Positions 18,201-26,062 are shown, counted from the first letter of the stretch. The stretch: DNA of 64,000 nucleotides from DASZBX01 sp035943635 (GCA_035943635.1 DASZBX010000079.1:1-64000); one strand, 5' to 3'. The notes: generated from the sequence alone by a model not told the origin. Program-made: numbers and translations.

Positions 18201-18367
18201 TGTGCGGAGGCATCCCAGCGGTCGGCCGGCACCGGGCGGATCGCCTCCCGGCCGGCCAGCAACAGGTCCCAGAGCCCGTCTGTGTCGAGGTCGGGCGGGA
18301 ACCGGCCCGCCATGCCCACGACGGCGACGAGCCGGGTCGGGTCGAGCCCGTACGGAACTTCGGACAT
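12215..18367 (-). CDS. Monomodular, fully reducing type I polyketide synthase: KS-AT-DH-ER-KR-ACP
   Basis: The 2051-aa enzyme carries KS (about 12-435; ETGCSSS, EAHGTGT, KTNIGH), AT (about 540-840; GHSQGE and YASHS, the methylmalonyl-CoA signature), DH (about 900-1190), ER (NADPH site HSAAGGLGLAA), KR (TGGLGALG, YAAAN and the B-type LLDDA motif) and ACP (LGLDSLMSLEL). It should add one propionate-derived unit and reduce it fully. The DH motif reads HCVYDAVVVP, with Asp in place of the usual Gly, although the catalytic His and the distal Asp (WDAALQ) remain. The ATG at 18367 is preferred to upstream in-frame starts because GGAGG precedes it and the KS begins directly after it. No loading domain and no C-terminal docking helix are seen. 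It is 133 bp after the flavin monooxygenase gene. Confidence 0.95.
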   Translation of the reverse strand: MSEVPYGLDPTRLVAVVGMAGRFPPDLDTDGLWDLLLAGREAIRPVPADRWDASAQLDPELSVQGVGGFLDDVAGFDAGFFGVSPREAEDMDPQQRLMLEVAWRALEDGGVRASKVRGTRTGVYVGASWHDYEILRKERGAGATQHSAVGNALDVVAARVSYFLGLRGPSLTLETGCSSSLVALDVAGQALRAGDIDGALVGGVNLIITPDVSVGLTRFGGLSPEGRCKAFAADADGFVRAECVAALYLKRLDRALADGDRIRGVIVATAVNNDGGGDSLVTPDPAGQEDLLRRAYRDLPIPLDALSYVEAHGTGTGRGDPIEAGAIGRVLGRPRTGAAGPLAIGSVKTNIGHAEAAAGLAGLVKVLLCAERGTVPASLHCATPNPAIDFEGLNLRVVREPLALPDGPVLLGVNSFGWGGTNAHVVVTGPPRARPAEAAEHGTAILPLSGHNPAALAQRVQDVRDLLADGADPAHLAGALARRRDHFPHRVGVVTSGPDTAARLDAYLADAEAEVPGLVAGRAAPVGRVAFVFPGQGGQWPAMGQGLLGTDPVFTETVTRCAEALRPLVSWDLADVIAGRAGADWMASVEIVQPVLWAVSVALAEVWRAAGVTPDVVIGHSQGEVSAATVAGILSYQDAALTVVRRSRLAARASGNGRMLAVGLDAASARAALAGFEDLVSLAADNGPQSCVLSGETEAVLTLKELIETDGAFCRLVDVDYASHSPQMDELTTDLLTELSAVAPVAGRVPLMSTVRAELLHGPELDGRYWADNLRRPVLFRESMAQLFDSGVTHVVEVSPHPVLGPALEQLAAECTRPPQVLATLRRDAGSPEALALTLAKAYAAGLEPFGGLPDVPGTAVPPYPLQRSRYWVAAGTPRDARRAGFDLELAPSPVEPDRWQGGVELSTAGNPWLEDHCVYDAVVVPAAAQLSLALRTGRARTGRLPRTVTDVSFHRDLTLVDGRARVEAVWRDDVADGGSWTLLSLAPDGSAWTTHATARVRQPARDVPAPQFPVALLSAPPVEADDFYQDCAARGLQYGPAFQGVRRLHADADATLAELELPARCRSGATNGDVHPALWDAALQASLPLSGTAGTVVPVGVERLHVYAESDSPVTEAWSHAVRRSDGRYDVHLFDGARTPLLSVVGLTLRELAQDAPADPDAGRLFHLSFLDRPRSRADEPAPGWVVVGENGAALAEALSGTVAEAGRLGEPAGVVYLAPPAARGLDAQRAGLVELTGLVRACSALPVAPRLVVITADAQAVEPADRPDPGAALFWGYTRVLRREHGELAPTVLDVAAAEDWAAVAAAEVRGAEGDDQVVLRGDRRYVGRILAGTADPAGDAPAWRTPAQPCRLRPAGRAGWDGLEFRPLSRREPGPDEVEIEVTAAALNFIDVMKAMGTYPDPVGADLLGGECAGRVTRVGPQVVGVAVGDRVVACSFGAIATHLTLGARRVRPIPPSLSDPAAAALPLVTVTAWYGLVDLAGLAPGETVLVHSAAGGLGLAALGVARQRGARVIATAGTEEKRAYLRTLGVEHVFDSRGLEWADQVMAATGGRGVDVVLNSLTGAALDLGLHVLAEDGRMVEVGKKDVFSGRSIGLGAFRKGVALFAVDVAGLMERRPDRFDRAFDEAWDLVTTGELPALPIQEYPFAAAAEALRDMSRGVHTGKLVLTDPASVRAVAPEPLPQGRFRPDGTYLLTGGLGALGLSLAEFLAESGAGALALLGRTPAGPEAITRIEALRAAGVIVRSYPVDVAEPVALAAVLAEVRAELPPLRGVFHLAGLLDDATIANLRPEQLDRVLAPKVDGARHLDELTAADALDLFVLFSSAAALVGNAGQAAYAAANAYLDTLAQARRGQGVPALSVQWGPFTGIGLAAADESRGGRLAERGMGGFPAEEAWPALVRLLRAGERAAAYVPLDVRRWFDAYPDTAGLPSWQLLRDADQSGAAGAGGPFLDRLRGAEDADRGPLVHGKVRELVGKVLRLDQTAIDPQTPFKSLGLDSLMSLELRNRLEAAFGLTLSPTLLWTYGTSDALTKVLCERLPLRPEPV

Positions 18368-18500
18368 GGCGCAGGCCTCCAGCGCTAGAGCGGCGGGTAA
18401 GGGTGGAACCAGAAGAATGGGCAGACGTGCCGGGCAGAGCGGCGGCCGGTGCCGCGGCCGGGAAGGAGAGGACGTTCCCGGCCGCGGTGCCGGCGCGGAA

Positions 18501-19763
18501 CTAGGCCGGGTAGCCGGCGCCCGGGCGGGCGGGGACCACGTCCGCCGCCAGGTCGACCGGGTCGATCTCGTGCGGCGCACTGGTCGAGTTGTCGAACAGC
18601 CGGTACTTGAGCGGCAGTGCGTTGAGCGTGCGGAACCGGGCCCGGCGCATCAGCACCGCCAGCGGCGCGTGCTGGGCCAGCGCGGCTTCCTGGACCCGCT
18701 GGAACTTGGTGACCAGCGCCTTGTGCCGGCGGCGGTCCTCGACGAAGTCGGCCAGGCTCCCGGCCTGGACCACCCGGCCGCGGGGGTCGTCGAGCGCCGC
18801 GGCCACGATCGGCGCCAGGCACACGGCATCCTGGATCGCGACGTTCACGCCCTGGCCGAGGATCGGCGTGCAGGTGTGCGAGGCGTCGCCGATCAGGATC
18901 AGCCCGTCCCTGGCCCACTGCGGGACCTCGGCGGTGAAGATCTCCAGGAACGAGGTGTCGTCCCAGGAGTTCAGGTGCTCGCGCACCAGCGGGGCCAGCG
19001 GCCGGGACAGTGCCATCACGGACGACTTGTAGGCCTCGAACCCGGCCTTGCGCAGTTCGCCCAGGCCCCGCTTCGGCAGGTTGCTGCCGACCCGGATCGA
19101 GTCGGGGAAGGTGGGCAGCACGACCAGGTGCCGGTCGTGGTCCACCACGAGGGCGGCCTCCAGCGGCCAGTCGGCCGGGCGGGGCACCCGGAAGGACAGG
19201 AAGTCGCGGTCCATCGGCTGCACGTCGGCGGCCAGGCCGGCCGAGCGGCGCACCTTGGAGAACCGTCCGTCCGCGCCGACCACCAGCCGGGACCGGACCG
19301 TGACGGCGCGGCCGTCCCGGTCGCGCAGGGTCGCGCCGCGGACCTCGCCGTCCTCCTCGACCAGGCCGGTGAACGCGGTGCCGAAGCGGTACTCGAAGGT
19401 CGGGTACTGCTCCGCGGCGTCGATGAACATGCGGATCAGCGGGGGCTGGGGCATGTCCACCGGGACGGTGCCGATCGCGAACCGGCGGTAGTCCACGTGG
19501 AAGACCCGGCGGCCCTCCATCCACATCGTGACGCCCTCGGTCCGCAGGAACCCGTGCGCGTCCAGGTCCGGGCCGAAGCCGAGCCGGCGCAGGGTCACCA
19601 CCGACGGCGCGGCGATGGTCTCGCCCCGGAAGTCGCGTTCGAGCCCGGGGTTCTTCTCGACCACCAGGACGTCCACGCCGCGCCGGGCCAGCAGGAAGCC
19701 GAGCAGGGCGCCGGCCGGACCGCCGCCGACGATCAGCACGTCGGTGTCGAGTGTGCCGCTCAT
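18501..19763 (-). CDS. FAD-dependent monooxygenase, group A aromatic hydroxylase fold
   Basis: The 420-aa protein has the FAD-binding GGGPAG motif at residues 13-18, the LVVGADGRFSKVR motif near 160, and GDASHTCTPILGQGVNVAIQ near 297, all diagnostic of PHBH-type flavin monooxygenases. These use NAD(P)H and O2 to hydroxylate or epoxidise; in polyketide clusters they usually act on the assembled chain or on a carrier-bound unit. The ATG overlaps the ACP gene stop as ATGA, so the two are co-translated. The substrate cannot be told from sequence. A ring-forming or chain-tailoring oxidation is an inference from context. Confidence 0.9.
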   Translation of the reverse strand: MSGTLDTDVLIVGGGPAGALLGFLLARRGVDVLVVEKNPGLERDFRGETIAAPSVVTLRRLGFGPDLDAHGFLRTEGVTMWMEGRRVFHVDYRRFAIGTVPVDMPQPPLIRMFIDAAEQYPTFEYRFGTAFTGLVEEDGEVRGATLRDRDGRAVTVRSRLVVGADGRFSKVRRSAGLAADVQPMDRDFLSFRVPRPADWPLEAALVVDHDRHLVVLPTFPDSIRVGSNLPKRGLGELRKAGFEAYKSSVMALSRPLAPLVREHLNSWDDTSFLEIFTAEVPQWARDGLILIGDASHTCTPILGQGVNVAIQDAVCLAPIVAAALDDPRGRVVQAGSLADFVEDRRRHKALVTKFQRVQEAALAQHAPLAVLMRRARFRTLNALPLKYRLFDNSTSAPHEIDPVDLAADVVPARPGAGYPA

Positions 19764-20020
19764 CGGACGGCCCCGTTCGGCAGGCCGGCCCCGAGGGCCG
19801 CGGCCAGGACGTCGGCCAGGTCGCCGACCGTGCCGGCCTCGCCGAAGCGTTCGAAGTCCAGCGGGGCGCCGGCCTCGTGCTCCAGGTAGACGAGCACGCG
19901 CAGGGCGTTCACGGAGTCCCAGCCTTCCAGCCGGGAAAGCGGGGTCAGCTCGTCGAACCCGTCCGGGTCCAGGTCGAGCAGGGTTTCGAGGGAGTCGGCG
20001 ACGATCTGGTCAGGGGACAC
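19760..20020 (-). CDS. Discrete acyl carrier protein
   Basis: The 86-aa protein is a stand-alone carrier protein with the phosphopantetheine site in LEGWDSVNALRVLVYLE, Ser near residue 40. The GTG at 20020 is chosen because GGGAGG precedes it and the first helix (PDQIVADSLETLLDL) starts at once; a longer frame to 20080 only adds basic sequence. It overlaps the end of the FkbH-like gene by 11 bp. FkbH proteins load a D-glyceryl unit from 1,3-bisphosphoglycerate onto just such an ACP, so this is the likely glyceryl carrier. Confidence 0.9.
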   Translation of the reverse strand: MSPDQIVADSLETLLDLDPDGFDELTPLSRLEGWDSVNALRVLVYLEHEAGAPLDFERFGEAGTVGDLADVLAAALGAGLPNGAVR

Positions 20021-21905
20021 GGAAGACCTCCCGGTCGGTGGTGATCTCGAGCCACACCGGCAGGTCGGCGGGCTTGTCAAGGCGGTGCCGGTACCGGGCG
20101 GCCGGATCCTGGTCCGGGGGGTGGACCCGGTCGAACCCCAGGCGGGGGTAGAAGTCGGCGAACCGGGCGTTCTTGGTGGTCGGGCGGTAGCCGCCGAGCA
20201 CGGCCGGCGCCCCCTGGTCGCGCGCGGCGCGCAGCACGAGGCCGACCAGGGCGTCCTCCACGGCGCGGTCGAACACCCGGCAGCTGAGCACGAAGTTGTC
20301 GATCGACCAGGCGCCGTCCGGGGCCCGGCCGAGCGCGAGCGCCGCGATCAGGCCGTTGTCGCCGAAGCGGTCGGCCAGCCGGGCCCCGAAGAACGCCGGC
20401 CCGCCGGCCCGGCCCACCTCGTCGGCGCCGTACCGCACGCCGGTGAGGTTGAACTGGTTGGTCTTCGCGAACAGCTGCACGATCCGGTCGGCGGTCACCG
20501 GGGACAGCGGCTCGACCGACAGGCGGGAGTCGAGCCCGGCCAGGTACTCCTCCAGAGTGGCCGTGGCGCGCCCGAACTCCTTGCGGCGGGCCTCCGAGCG
20601 GTACATCACGGTGCGTCCGCGGTCCTCGGCGGTGCTCGCCAGGGTGCCGAAGTCACCGCGGGCGGCCAGGTGGGCGGCGTAGCCGGCCGGTTCGGCCGGG
20701 AGCCGCACGGTGGCCACGGCCGGGGCCAGGGCCCGCATCGCGTCCCGCTCCACCGGGTTGTCGTCCACGAACACCAGCGCGTCCAGCCCGATGTTCAGCT
20801 CCTCGGCGATGGCGCGGACGTTGTCGGCCTTGGGCGCCCAGTTGATCCGGGCGGCCGCGAAGGACTCCGGCCGCAGCCGCATCTCCGGGTGGTGCGCGAT
20901 GGCGTCGGCGGCGATCCGCTCCTCGTTCTTGGAGCTGATCGCCAGGATCACGCCTTGTGCGGACAGGTCCCGGGCCAGGCCCTGCAGTTCGGCGTGGGCC
21001 GAGCCGGGGTAGCCGCCGCCGAGCCGGATGCCCTCGGCCCCGTCATCGCCGACCACCCCTCCCCACAGCGTGCCGTCGAGGTCGAGCACCAGGCACTTGC
21101 CGACCCGGCCGAGGTCGGCCGCGGCCACCCGGGCCAGTTCTTCGGCGTACGCGGCCAGGTAACCGAGGGAGTAGGCGTACCCGGCCGCGTGCCGCAGCCG
21201 GTCGCTGGCGAAGGTGCTGCCCGCGGTGGCGGAAAGGTCGGACGCGGCCAGCACGACCGTGGACGGCTTCTTCGCCAGGTCGGCGATGCCCGCGTTCATC
21301 CGCAGCCAGGCCGCCTCCAGCTCGGCCCGGGCGGCGTAGCTGACCACGCTGTGCCGGCGCAGCGGGCTCAGCGGCACGGTCGCGAGCACCGTCAGCCCGC
21401 CGACCGCCTCCCGGCAGGCGTCGGCCCAGTCGGCCAGTTCGGCCGGGAAGGCCGCGCACCGCTCGGCCACCTCGCCCACGTCCACCGGGTCGGACACCCC
21501 GGCGAACACCGCGCCGTCGTCGAGCAGGCAGGCCACCAGCCTCGGCTGGAGCCCGACCAGGTCCGGGTCGGCCGAGCGGACGGCCAGCTGCCACCGGTTG
21601 AACCCGGCCGGCTGGACCTGCGGCCGCAGGCCGCGGCGCAGGGCCGCGGCGGTCAGCAGGTTCGGCACCGGGTCCAGGGTGCTGCTGCCGAGCAGGGCCA
21701 CGCGGGTGGCCGCGAGCCCGGCCGCCTCGCCGAGCAGCGCCCGCGAGTGCCGGCCGCGCAGCAGCGCGCCGGCCGCCTCGAGCTCCACCGGGTCGGTGAT
21801 CTCGCCGAGCAGCTGCCGGATCCGCGGCACGTTGTCCGTCCCGCCGGACCGCAACAGCGCGCGCAGTCCGGCGGCGGGGCCGGCCACCGCGACGTCAACG
21901 GACAC
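20010..21905 (-). CDS. fkbH: FkbH-like HAD-family glyceryl-ACP synthase
   Basis: The 631-aa protein has the HAD nucleophile motif LVLDLDGTLWGG near residue 270, a downstream NPVERD motif, and a C-terminal GNAT-like region with NQFNLTG and NFVLSCRVF. This matches FkbH proteins, which dephosphorylate 1,3-bisphosphoglycerate and transfer the glyceryl group to an ACP thiol. The glyceryl-ACP is used in tetronates, methoxymalonyl/hydroxymalonyl extenders and some macrolactones. The dehydrogenases that make hydroxymalonyl-ACP are absent from this window, so direct use of the glyceryl unit, as in tetronate-type cassettes, is more likely. The GTG start overlaps the KASIII-like gene by 11 bp. Confidence 0.92.
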   Translation of the reverse strand: MSVDVAVAGPAAGLRALLRSGGTDNVPRIRQLLGEITDPVELEAAGALLRGRHSRALLGEAAGLAATRVALLGSSTLDPVPNLLTAAALRRGLRPQVQPAGFNRWQLAVRSADPDLVGLQPRLVACLLDDGAVFAGVSDPVDVGEVAERCAAFPAELADWADACREAVGGLTVLATVPLSPLRRHSVVSYAARAELEAAWLRMNAGIADLAKKPSTVVLAASDLSATAGSTFASDRLRHAAGYAYSLGYLAAYAEELARVAAADLGRVGKCLVLDLDGTLWGGVVGDDGAEGIRLGGGYPGSAHAELQGLARDLSAQGVILAISSKNEERIAADAIAHHPEMRLRPESFAAARINWAPKADNVRAIAEELNIGLDALVFVDDNPVERDAMRALAPAVATVRLPAEPAGYAAHLAARGDFGTLASTAEDRGRTVMYRSEARRKEFGRATATLEEYLAGLDSRLSVEPLSPVTADRIVQLFAKTNQFNLTGVRYGADEVGRAGGPAFFGARLADRFGDNGLIAALALGRAPDGAWSIDNFVLSCRVFDRAVEDALVGLVLRAARDQGAPAVLGGYRPTTKNARFADFYPRLGFDRVHPPDQDPAARYRHRLDKPADLPVWLEITTDREVFRVP

Positions 21906-22962
21906 CGGTGGCCTCCCCGGTCTGGTGGCGCAGCGCCATGCCGGACACGACCCACTTCGAGGACTCGACCGTGAGCACCAGCACCCGGCCGCCGGCGCCG
22001 AGGCCCGAGCCGATCCGCTCCATCGCCCGGTTCAGCTGGACGAAGGGCAGCGCGTTGCCGTTGTTGCCGGTGTCCGCGACGCAGGACACCGCCTGGGCCG
22101 GGCTGACCCCGAGGGACTCCCGGATCCGTTCGGTCATCACGCCGTTCAGCTGCGGGACCAGGACGTGCTCGACCTCGGCCGGGGACCAGCCGGTCGCGCT
22201 GACCAGCTCGTCCAAGATCGCCCGGGCCGCCTCGGGCACGTGCCGCTCGATCGCCTTGTAGTCCTCCTCGGCCATCGCCTCGCGCACCGTGCCGCCCTTG
22301 CCGTCGGAGACCAGGGGCGCGCCCTGCGCTCCGTACCACCGGACGGTCTGGGCCGGGGCGCGGCCCTTGCCGACCGTGCGCAGGAACATGTGTTCGAGCA
22401 CCAGGCCCGGTCCGTCGTCGTCGGCCGAGACCACCGCGGCCCCGCCGCCGTCGCCGAACAGGGCGAAGTTGACCACCTCGGCCGGCTTGAGCCGGGCGCC
22501 GTCCCGGCCCGAGGGCCACAGCGCCCGGCAGGTGTCGGCGCCGATGACCAGGCCGTTGCGCAGCCCGCCGGCCAGCAGGGCGCGGGCGGTGTACAGGCCC
22601 TGCAACGCGCCGGCGCAGCCGGAGGTGAGCTGGAAGGTGGGCAGGTCGTTGAGGCCCAGCTGGTCGGCCACCAGGTTCACGGTGGCCGGCATCAGGTGGT
22701 CCGGCGAGGCCGTGGTCAGGATCAGGAAGTCGACCGCGGACGCGACCAGCCCGGCCCGCTCCATCGCCTCGCGGCCGGCCGCGGCGGCGAGCTCGCCGGT
22801 GGTCCGCGGGACGCCGTCCGGGCTCTCGGCCCGGCAATAGTACCGGGTCTTGTTGCCGGTCATCGTGTCGAGCCAGCGTTCGTGCAGGCCGAAGGTCTCG
22901 GCCATCTCCCGGTTGGTGACCGGCTCCCCGGGCAGGACCTCGCTGAGCGAGACCAGTCGCAC
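21895..22962 (-). CDS. KASIII (FabH)-like ketosynthase/acyltransferase with altered triad
   Basis: The 355-aa protein has the thiolase fold of FabH. The active-site Cys is present (TSGCAGALQG, about residue 113), and the Asn motif is seen in ADTGNNGNALPFVQ. The usual VPHQAN His motif instead reads VPQLNG, so the catalytic His aligns with Gln. Such a C-Q-N arrangement should impair decarboxylative condensation and fits an acyl-transfer or offloading enzyme. FkbH, an ACP and a KASIII-like enzyme together form the core of tetronate-forming cassettes, which supports a role with the glyceryl-ACP. GTG start at 22962 with GGAGG 8 bp upstream, 3 bp after the SbnB-like gene. Confidence 0.88.
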   Translation of the reverse strand: MRLVSLSEVLPGEPVTNREMAETFGLHERWLDTMTGNKTRYYCRAESPDGVPRTTGELAAAAGREAMERAGLVASAVDFLILTTASPDHLMPATVNLVADQLGLNDLPTFQLTSGCAGALQGLYTARALLAGGLRNGLVIGADTCRALWPSGRDGARLKPAEVVNFALFGDGGGAAVVSADDDGPGLVLEHMFLRTVGKGRAPAQTVRWYGAQGAPLVSDGKGGTVREAMAEEDYKAIERHVPEAARAILDELVSATGWSPAEVEHVLVPQLNGVMTERIRESLGVSPAQAVSCVADTGNNGNALPFVQLNRAMERIGSGLGAGGRVLVLTVESSKWVVSGMALRHQTGEATGVR

Positions 22963-22965
22963 GGC

Positions 22966-24009
22966 TCAGCCCTCCGTTCCGGCCGGGGTGAACCGGCTCA
23001 GGTCGTGGAAGAAGCCGGGCACGGTCTCCAGCTGCCCGGCCGCGGCCAGGGCGCCGTAGACGTACCGGCCGAGCGCGAGGTCCAGCACGCCGAGGCCGAA
23101 CGGGGAGAAGAAGACGGGCTGGTCGGCCGGCGGCCGGATCGTGCCGTTGAGCACGTCGTACAAGGTGCCGGCCAGGAAGTCGCGGTCGCCGTAGAGCTGC
23201 TCGGCCAGGTGCGGGGAGGTGTTCGCGGTCAGGCAGTGGTCGACGTCGTCGACCACGTTGTACCCGGACGCGATGACCTCGGGCGCCAGGTCGCGCAGCG
23301 AGACATGCAGCACCAGCGGGTTGTGCGCGAACAGGGCGGGGTCGGTCACGTGCGGCTCGCCCGCGACGGTCGCGAACACCACCAGGTCGCTGGCCTCGAT
23401 CAGCTGCTCGATCCGGTCGTACCGGGTCACCTCGGCCGGCTGGCCGGCCGCGAGGCAGCCGGCGAACCCGGCGGTGTGCTCCGGCTTCAGGTCGAACACG
23501 CCGATCGCGTCGAACTCCAGCCCGTTGGCGGCGAGATAGGTGTGGATGTACCGGGCGATGAAGCCCGCCCCGACGAACCCGACCCGGCGCGGGGTGACGC
23601 CCCGGCTCTCGCTCAGCCGCAGCGCGGCCAGGGCGGCCGACGCGGCGGTGCGCGCCGCGCTGATGATGGAGGCCTCCAGGCAGGCGAACGGGTACCCGGT
23701 GTCGGCGTCGTTGAGGATCAGCACCGCCGACGCGCGGGGCAGCCCGGACTCGAGGTTCTCCGGGAAGGAGGAGATCCACTTGAGTCCGTGCACCGGGGCC
23801 TTGTCCCGGATCGACGCGGGCAGCGCGATGATGCGGCTGGACGGCCGGTCCGGGAAGCGCAGGAAGTAGGAGGCGGGGTTGAGGGTGCCCGCCTCCCCGT
23901 GGGTGCGGTAGGTCTCCTCGACCAGGCCGGTGACCTCGGCCTCGTGGCCGCCGAGGACCTGGTGCACCCGGCTGCCGGGGATCACCGCGAAGGTCGGCGT
24001 GCCGGTCAT
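22966..24009 (-). CDS. sbnB: SbnB-like N-(2-amino-2-carboxyethyl)-L-glutamate dehydrogenase
   Basis: The 347-aa protein belongs to the ornithine cyclodeaminase/mu-crystallin superfamily, with the NAD(P) motif VGFVGAGFIARYI near residue 143, an N-terminal SFPENLESGLPRASAV segment and a DDVDHC element typical of SbnB. SbnB oxidises the SbnA product to release L-2,3-diaminopropionate, 2-oxoglutarate and ammonia. Its partner SbnA-like gene begins the same operon, so a complete diaminopropionate pathway is encoded. The ATG at 24009 overlaps the MbtH stop as ATGA. Confidence 0.93.
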   Translation of the reverse strand: MTGTPTFAVIPGSRVHQVLGGHEAEVTGLVEETYRTHGEAGTLNPASYFLRFPDRPSSRIIALPASIRDKAPVHGLKWISSFPENLESGLPRASAVLILNDADTGYPFACLEASIISAARTAASAALAALRLSESRGVTPRRVGFVGAGFIARYIHTYLAANGLEFDAIGVFDLKPEHTAGFAGCLAAGQPAEVTRYDRIEQLIEASDLVVFATVAGEPHVTDPALFAHNPLVLHVSLRDLAPEVIASGYNVVDDVDHCLTANTSPHLAEQLYGDRDFLAGTLYDVLNGTIRPPADQPVFFSPFGLGVLDLALGRYVYGALAAAGQLETVPGFFHDLSRFTPAGTEG

Positions 24010-24221
24010 GCCGGACCACCGGCCCCCGCGGCCGCCATGGCCCGGCGCAGGGACAGCGGGCGCAGGTCGGCCCAGGTCCGGTCCACGTACGCCTGGCACT
24101 CGTTCTCGTCGCCGGTGAACCCGGCCGGCCGCCAGCCCTCGGGCACGGCGCCGAGCGCCGGGTACAGGCCGTACTGCTCCTCGTGGTTGATCAGCACGGT
24201 CCACTGCGCGGGGGCGGTCAT
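24006..24221 (-). CDS. mbtH: MbtH-like protein
   Basis: The 71-aa product reads WTVLINHEEQYGLYPALG, then VPEGWRPAG and ECQAYVDRTWADLRPLSL, matching the MbtH family. These small proteins bind NRPS adenylation domains and are often needed for their solubility and activity. Its ATG overlaps the stop of the A-T didomain gene (ATGA), and it overlaps sbnB in the same way, so its partner is almost certainly that adenylation domain. The longer upstream frame only reads through the NRPS gene and is not used. Confidence 0.95.
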   Translation of the reverse strand: MTAPAQWTVLINHEEQYGLYPALGAVPEGWRPAGFTGDENECQAYVDRTWADLRPLSLRRAMAAAGAGGPA

Positions 24222-26062
24222 GCGGTCACCTGCCCGGCCTGCTCGGTGTTCACCCGGTCGTTCACGGCGCCGGCGAAGGCGCCGAACACCGGGTGGGTGA
24301 ACAGCATCCGGGTCGGCACCTTCGTACCGTTGAGCTGGGCCCGCAGCCGGCTGGCCACCTGCATCGCGGTCAGCGAGTGTCCGCCGATCTCGAAGAAGTC
24401 GTCTCCGTCGGCCACCTCCTGGACCCGCAGTACCTCGCGCCACACCGCCCGCACGTCCTCGGTCACATCCACTGCCGCGTCCTTTCCGGGTTCCGATTCC
24501 AGCGCACCGGGCTGAGTGGACTTCAGCCGGTCGATCAGCGCGGCCCGGTCCGCCTTGCCGCCGACGGTCAGCGGGATCGAGTCGACCACGGTGTAGTCGC
24601 TCGGCCGCATCCACACCGGCAGCTGCTGCACGGCGTGCTTCTCGACCTGCGCGAGGACGGCGTCCGGGCGCAGCCGCAGCACGGCGCTGAGCCGGCCGCC
24701 GTCGACCTCGGGCTGGTAGAGCACGACGGCCCTGGCCACGCCCGGGTGGTCGGTGAGCACGACCTCGATCTCGCCGAGCTCGACCCGGTGGCCGCGGATC
24801 TTGATCTGGTCGTCTGTGCGGCCGATGTAGGTCAGCGACCCGTCGGCCTGGCGCACCACCCGGTCACCGGTGCGGTACATCCGGCCGCCGAGGGTGGACA
24901 GCGGGTCCGGGACGAACCGCGCGGCGGTCAGGCCGGGCAGCCCGGAGTAGCCGCGGGCCAGGTAGGGCCCGGCCACGCACAGCTCGCCGGCCGTGCCGTC
25001 GGGCACCGGGGTCAGCGTGGCGTCCACGACCCGGGCCACCACGCCGACCAGCGGGCGGCCGATGTTCGGCGCGTCGCCGAGGGTGACCGGGGTGCCGGCC
25101 ACGTTGACCGCGGCCTCGGTCGGCCCGTACAGGTTCATCGCGGCCAGGACGCCGTCGCCGATCAGCTTCTGCAGGTTCGTCCACAGGTCCGGCGGCACCG
25201 CCTCGCCCGCGATGAACAGGCGCAAGAACTGCCCGGCCTTGGCCACCTCGGCCAGGTCGTCGACCAGCATCTGGGCGTGCGACGGGGTCATGTCCACCTC
25301 GGACAGCCGGTGCTCGACCAGGAACTCGGCGAAGGCCTCGGAGTCCCGGCGCATGTCGTCGGTGAGGACCGCGACCGTGTCGCCGCGGAACACCCGCACC
25401 CACTCCTGCACGGAGGCGTCGAACGCCACCGACGCGTTCCAGGCGATCCGGGCGCCGGGCGCCTGGAAGAACCGGGCCTGCTCCATCCCGTTGAGGAAGC
25501 TGACCAGGGCGCGGTGCGAGATCTCGACGCCCTTGGGCACGCCGGTCGAGCCCGAGGTGAAGATGATGTAGGCCAGGTTGTCCGGGTGCAGCGCGACCGG
25601 CTCGGTGCGCGGGTGCCGCGCCCAGTCGACCTGGTCGAGCAGAACCGGGTCCGCGCCCTCGGTGCCGGGCACCGAGTCCACCAGGTCCGCGTAGGTGATC
25701 GTGGTGACCAGGTCCGCGGCCCGGGCGATCCGGACCAGCCGCTGGGCCGGCTGCTCCGGGTCGAAGGGCACGTACACCGCGCCCGCCTTGAGGATGCCCA
25801 GGATCGCGACCACCAGGTCGACCGTGCGCGGGAGCAGGACGCCCACGCCGCGCTCCGGTCCGGCCCCGAGGCCGGCCAGCAGGCCGGCCAGCCGGTCGCT
25901 GCGCTCGTCCAGCTGCGCGTAGGTCAGCGGGCCGCCCTCGCCCAGCAGCGCCTCGCGGTCCGGGTGCTTGGCGGCCGCCTCGCGGAAGGCCGCGACGGCC
26001 GACCCGTGCCACTCCTGCCGGGAGCGGCGGTCGGGCACCGCCTCGACGTCGGCGCCGCTCAC
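24218..26062 (-). CDS. NRPS didomain, adenylation-thiolation (A-T)
   Basis: The 614-aa protein is a stand-alone A-T didomain. The A domain shows A3 YIIFTSGSTGVPKG, A4 AFDASV, A5 NLYGPTEAA, A7 YRTGDRVV, A8 GRTDDQIKIRGHRVELGEIE and A10 LTVGGKADR with the catalytic Lys. The thiolation domain has FFEIGGHSLTAM near residue 565. It should activate one amino acid and hold it as a thioester. The pocket keeps the alpha-amino-binding Asp in FDAS, and my alignment also places Asp near pocket position 278 (VDMTPSH), which could suit a second amino group. Given sbnA/sbnB, diaminopropionate is the leading candidate, but this is inference. There is no condensation domain, so it may load a PKS or present the residue to the oxygenase. 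GTG start at 26062 overlaps the preceding stop (GTGA). Confidence 0.93.
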   Translation of the reverse strand: MSGADVEAVPDRRSRQEWHGSAVAAFREAAAKHPDREALLGEGGPLTYAQLDERSDRLAGLLAGLGAGPERGVGVLLPRTVDLVVAILGILKAGAVYVPFDPEQPAQRLVRIARAADLVTTITYADLVDSVPGTEGADPVLLDQVDWARHPRTEPVALHPDNLAYIIFTSGSTGVPKGVEISHRALVSFLNGMEQARFFQAPGARIAWNASVAFDASVQEWVRVFRGDTVAVLTDDMRRDSEAFAEFLVEHRLSEVDMTPSHAQMLVDDLAEVAKAGQFLRLFIAGEAVPPDLWTNLQKLIGDGVLAAMNLYGPTEAAVNVAGTPVTLGDAPNIGRPLVGVVARVVDATLTPVPDGTAGELCVAGPYLARGYSGLPGLTAARFVPDPLSTLGGRMYRTGDRVVRQADGSLTYIGRTDDQIKIRGHRVELGEIEVVLTDHPGVARAVVLYQPEVDGGRLSAVLRLRPDAVLAQVEKHAVQQLPVWMRPSDYTVVDSIPLTVGGKADRAALIDRLKSTQPGALESEPGKDAAVDVTEDVRAVWREVLRVQEVADGDDFFEIGGHSLTAMQVASRLRAQLNGTKVPTRMLFTHPVFGAFAGAVNDRVNTEQAGQVTA

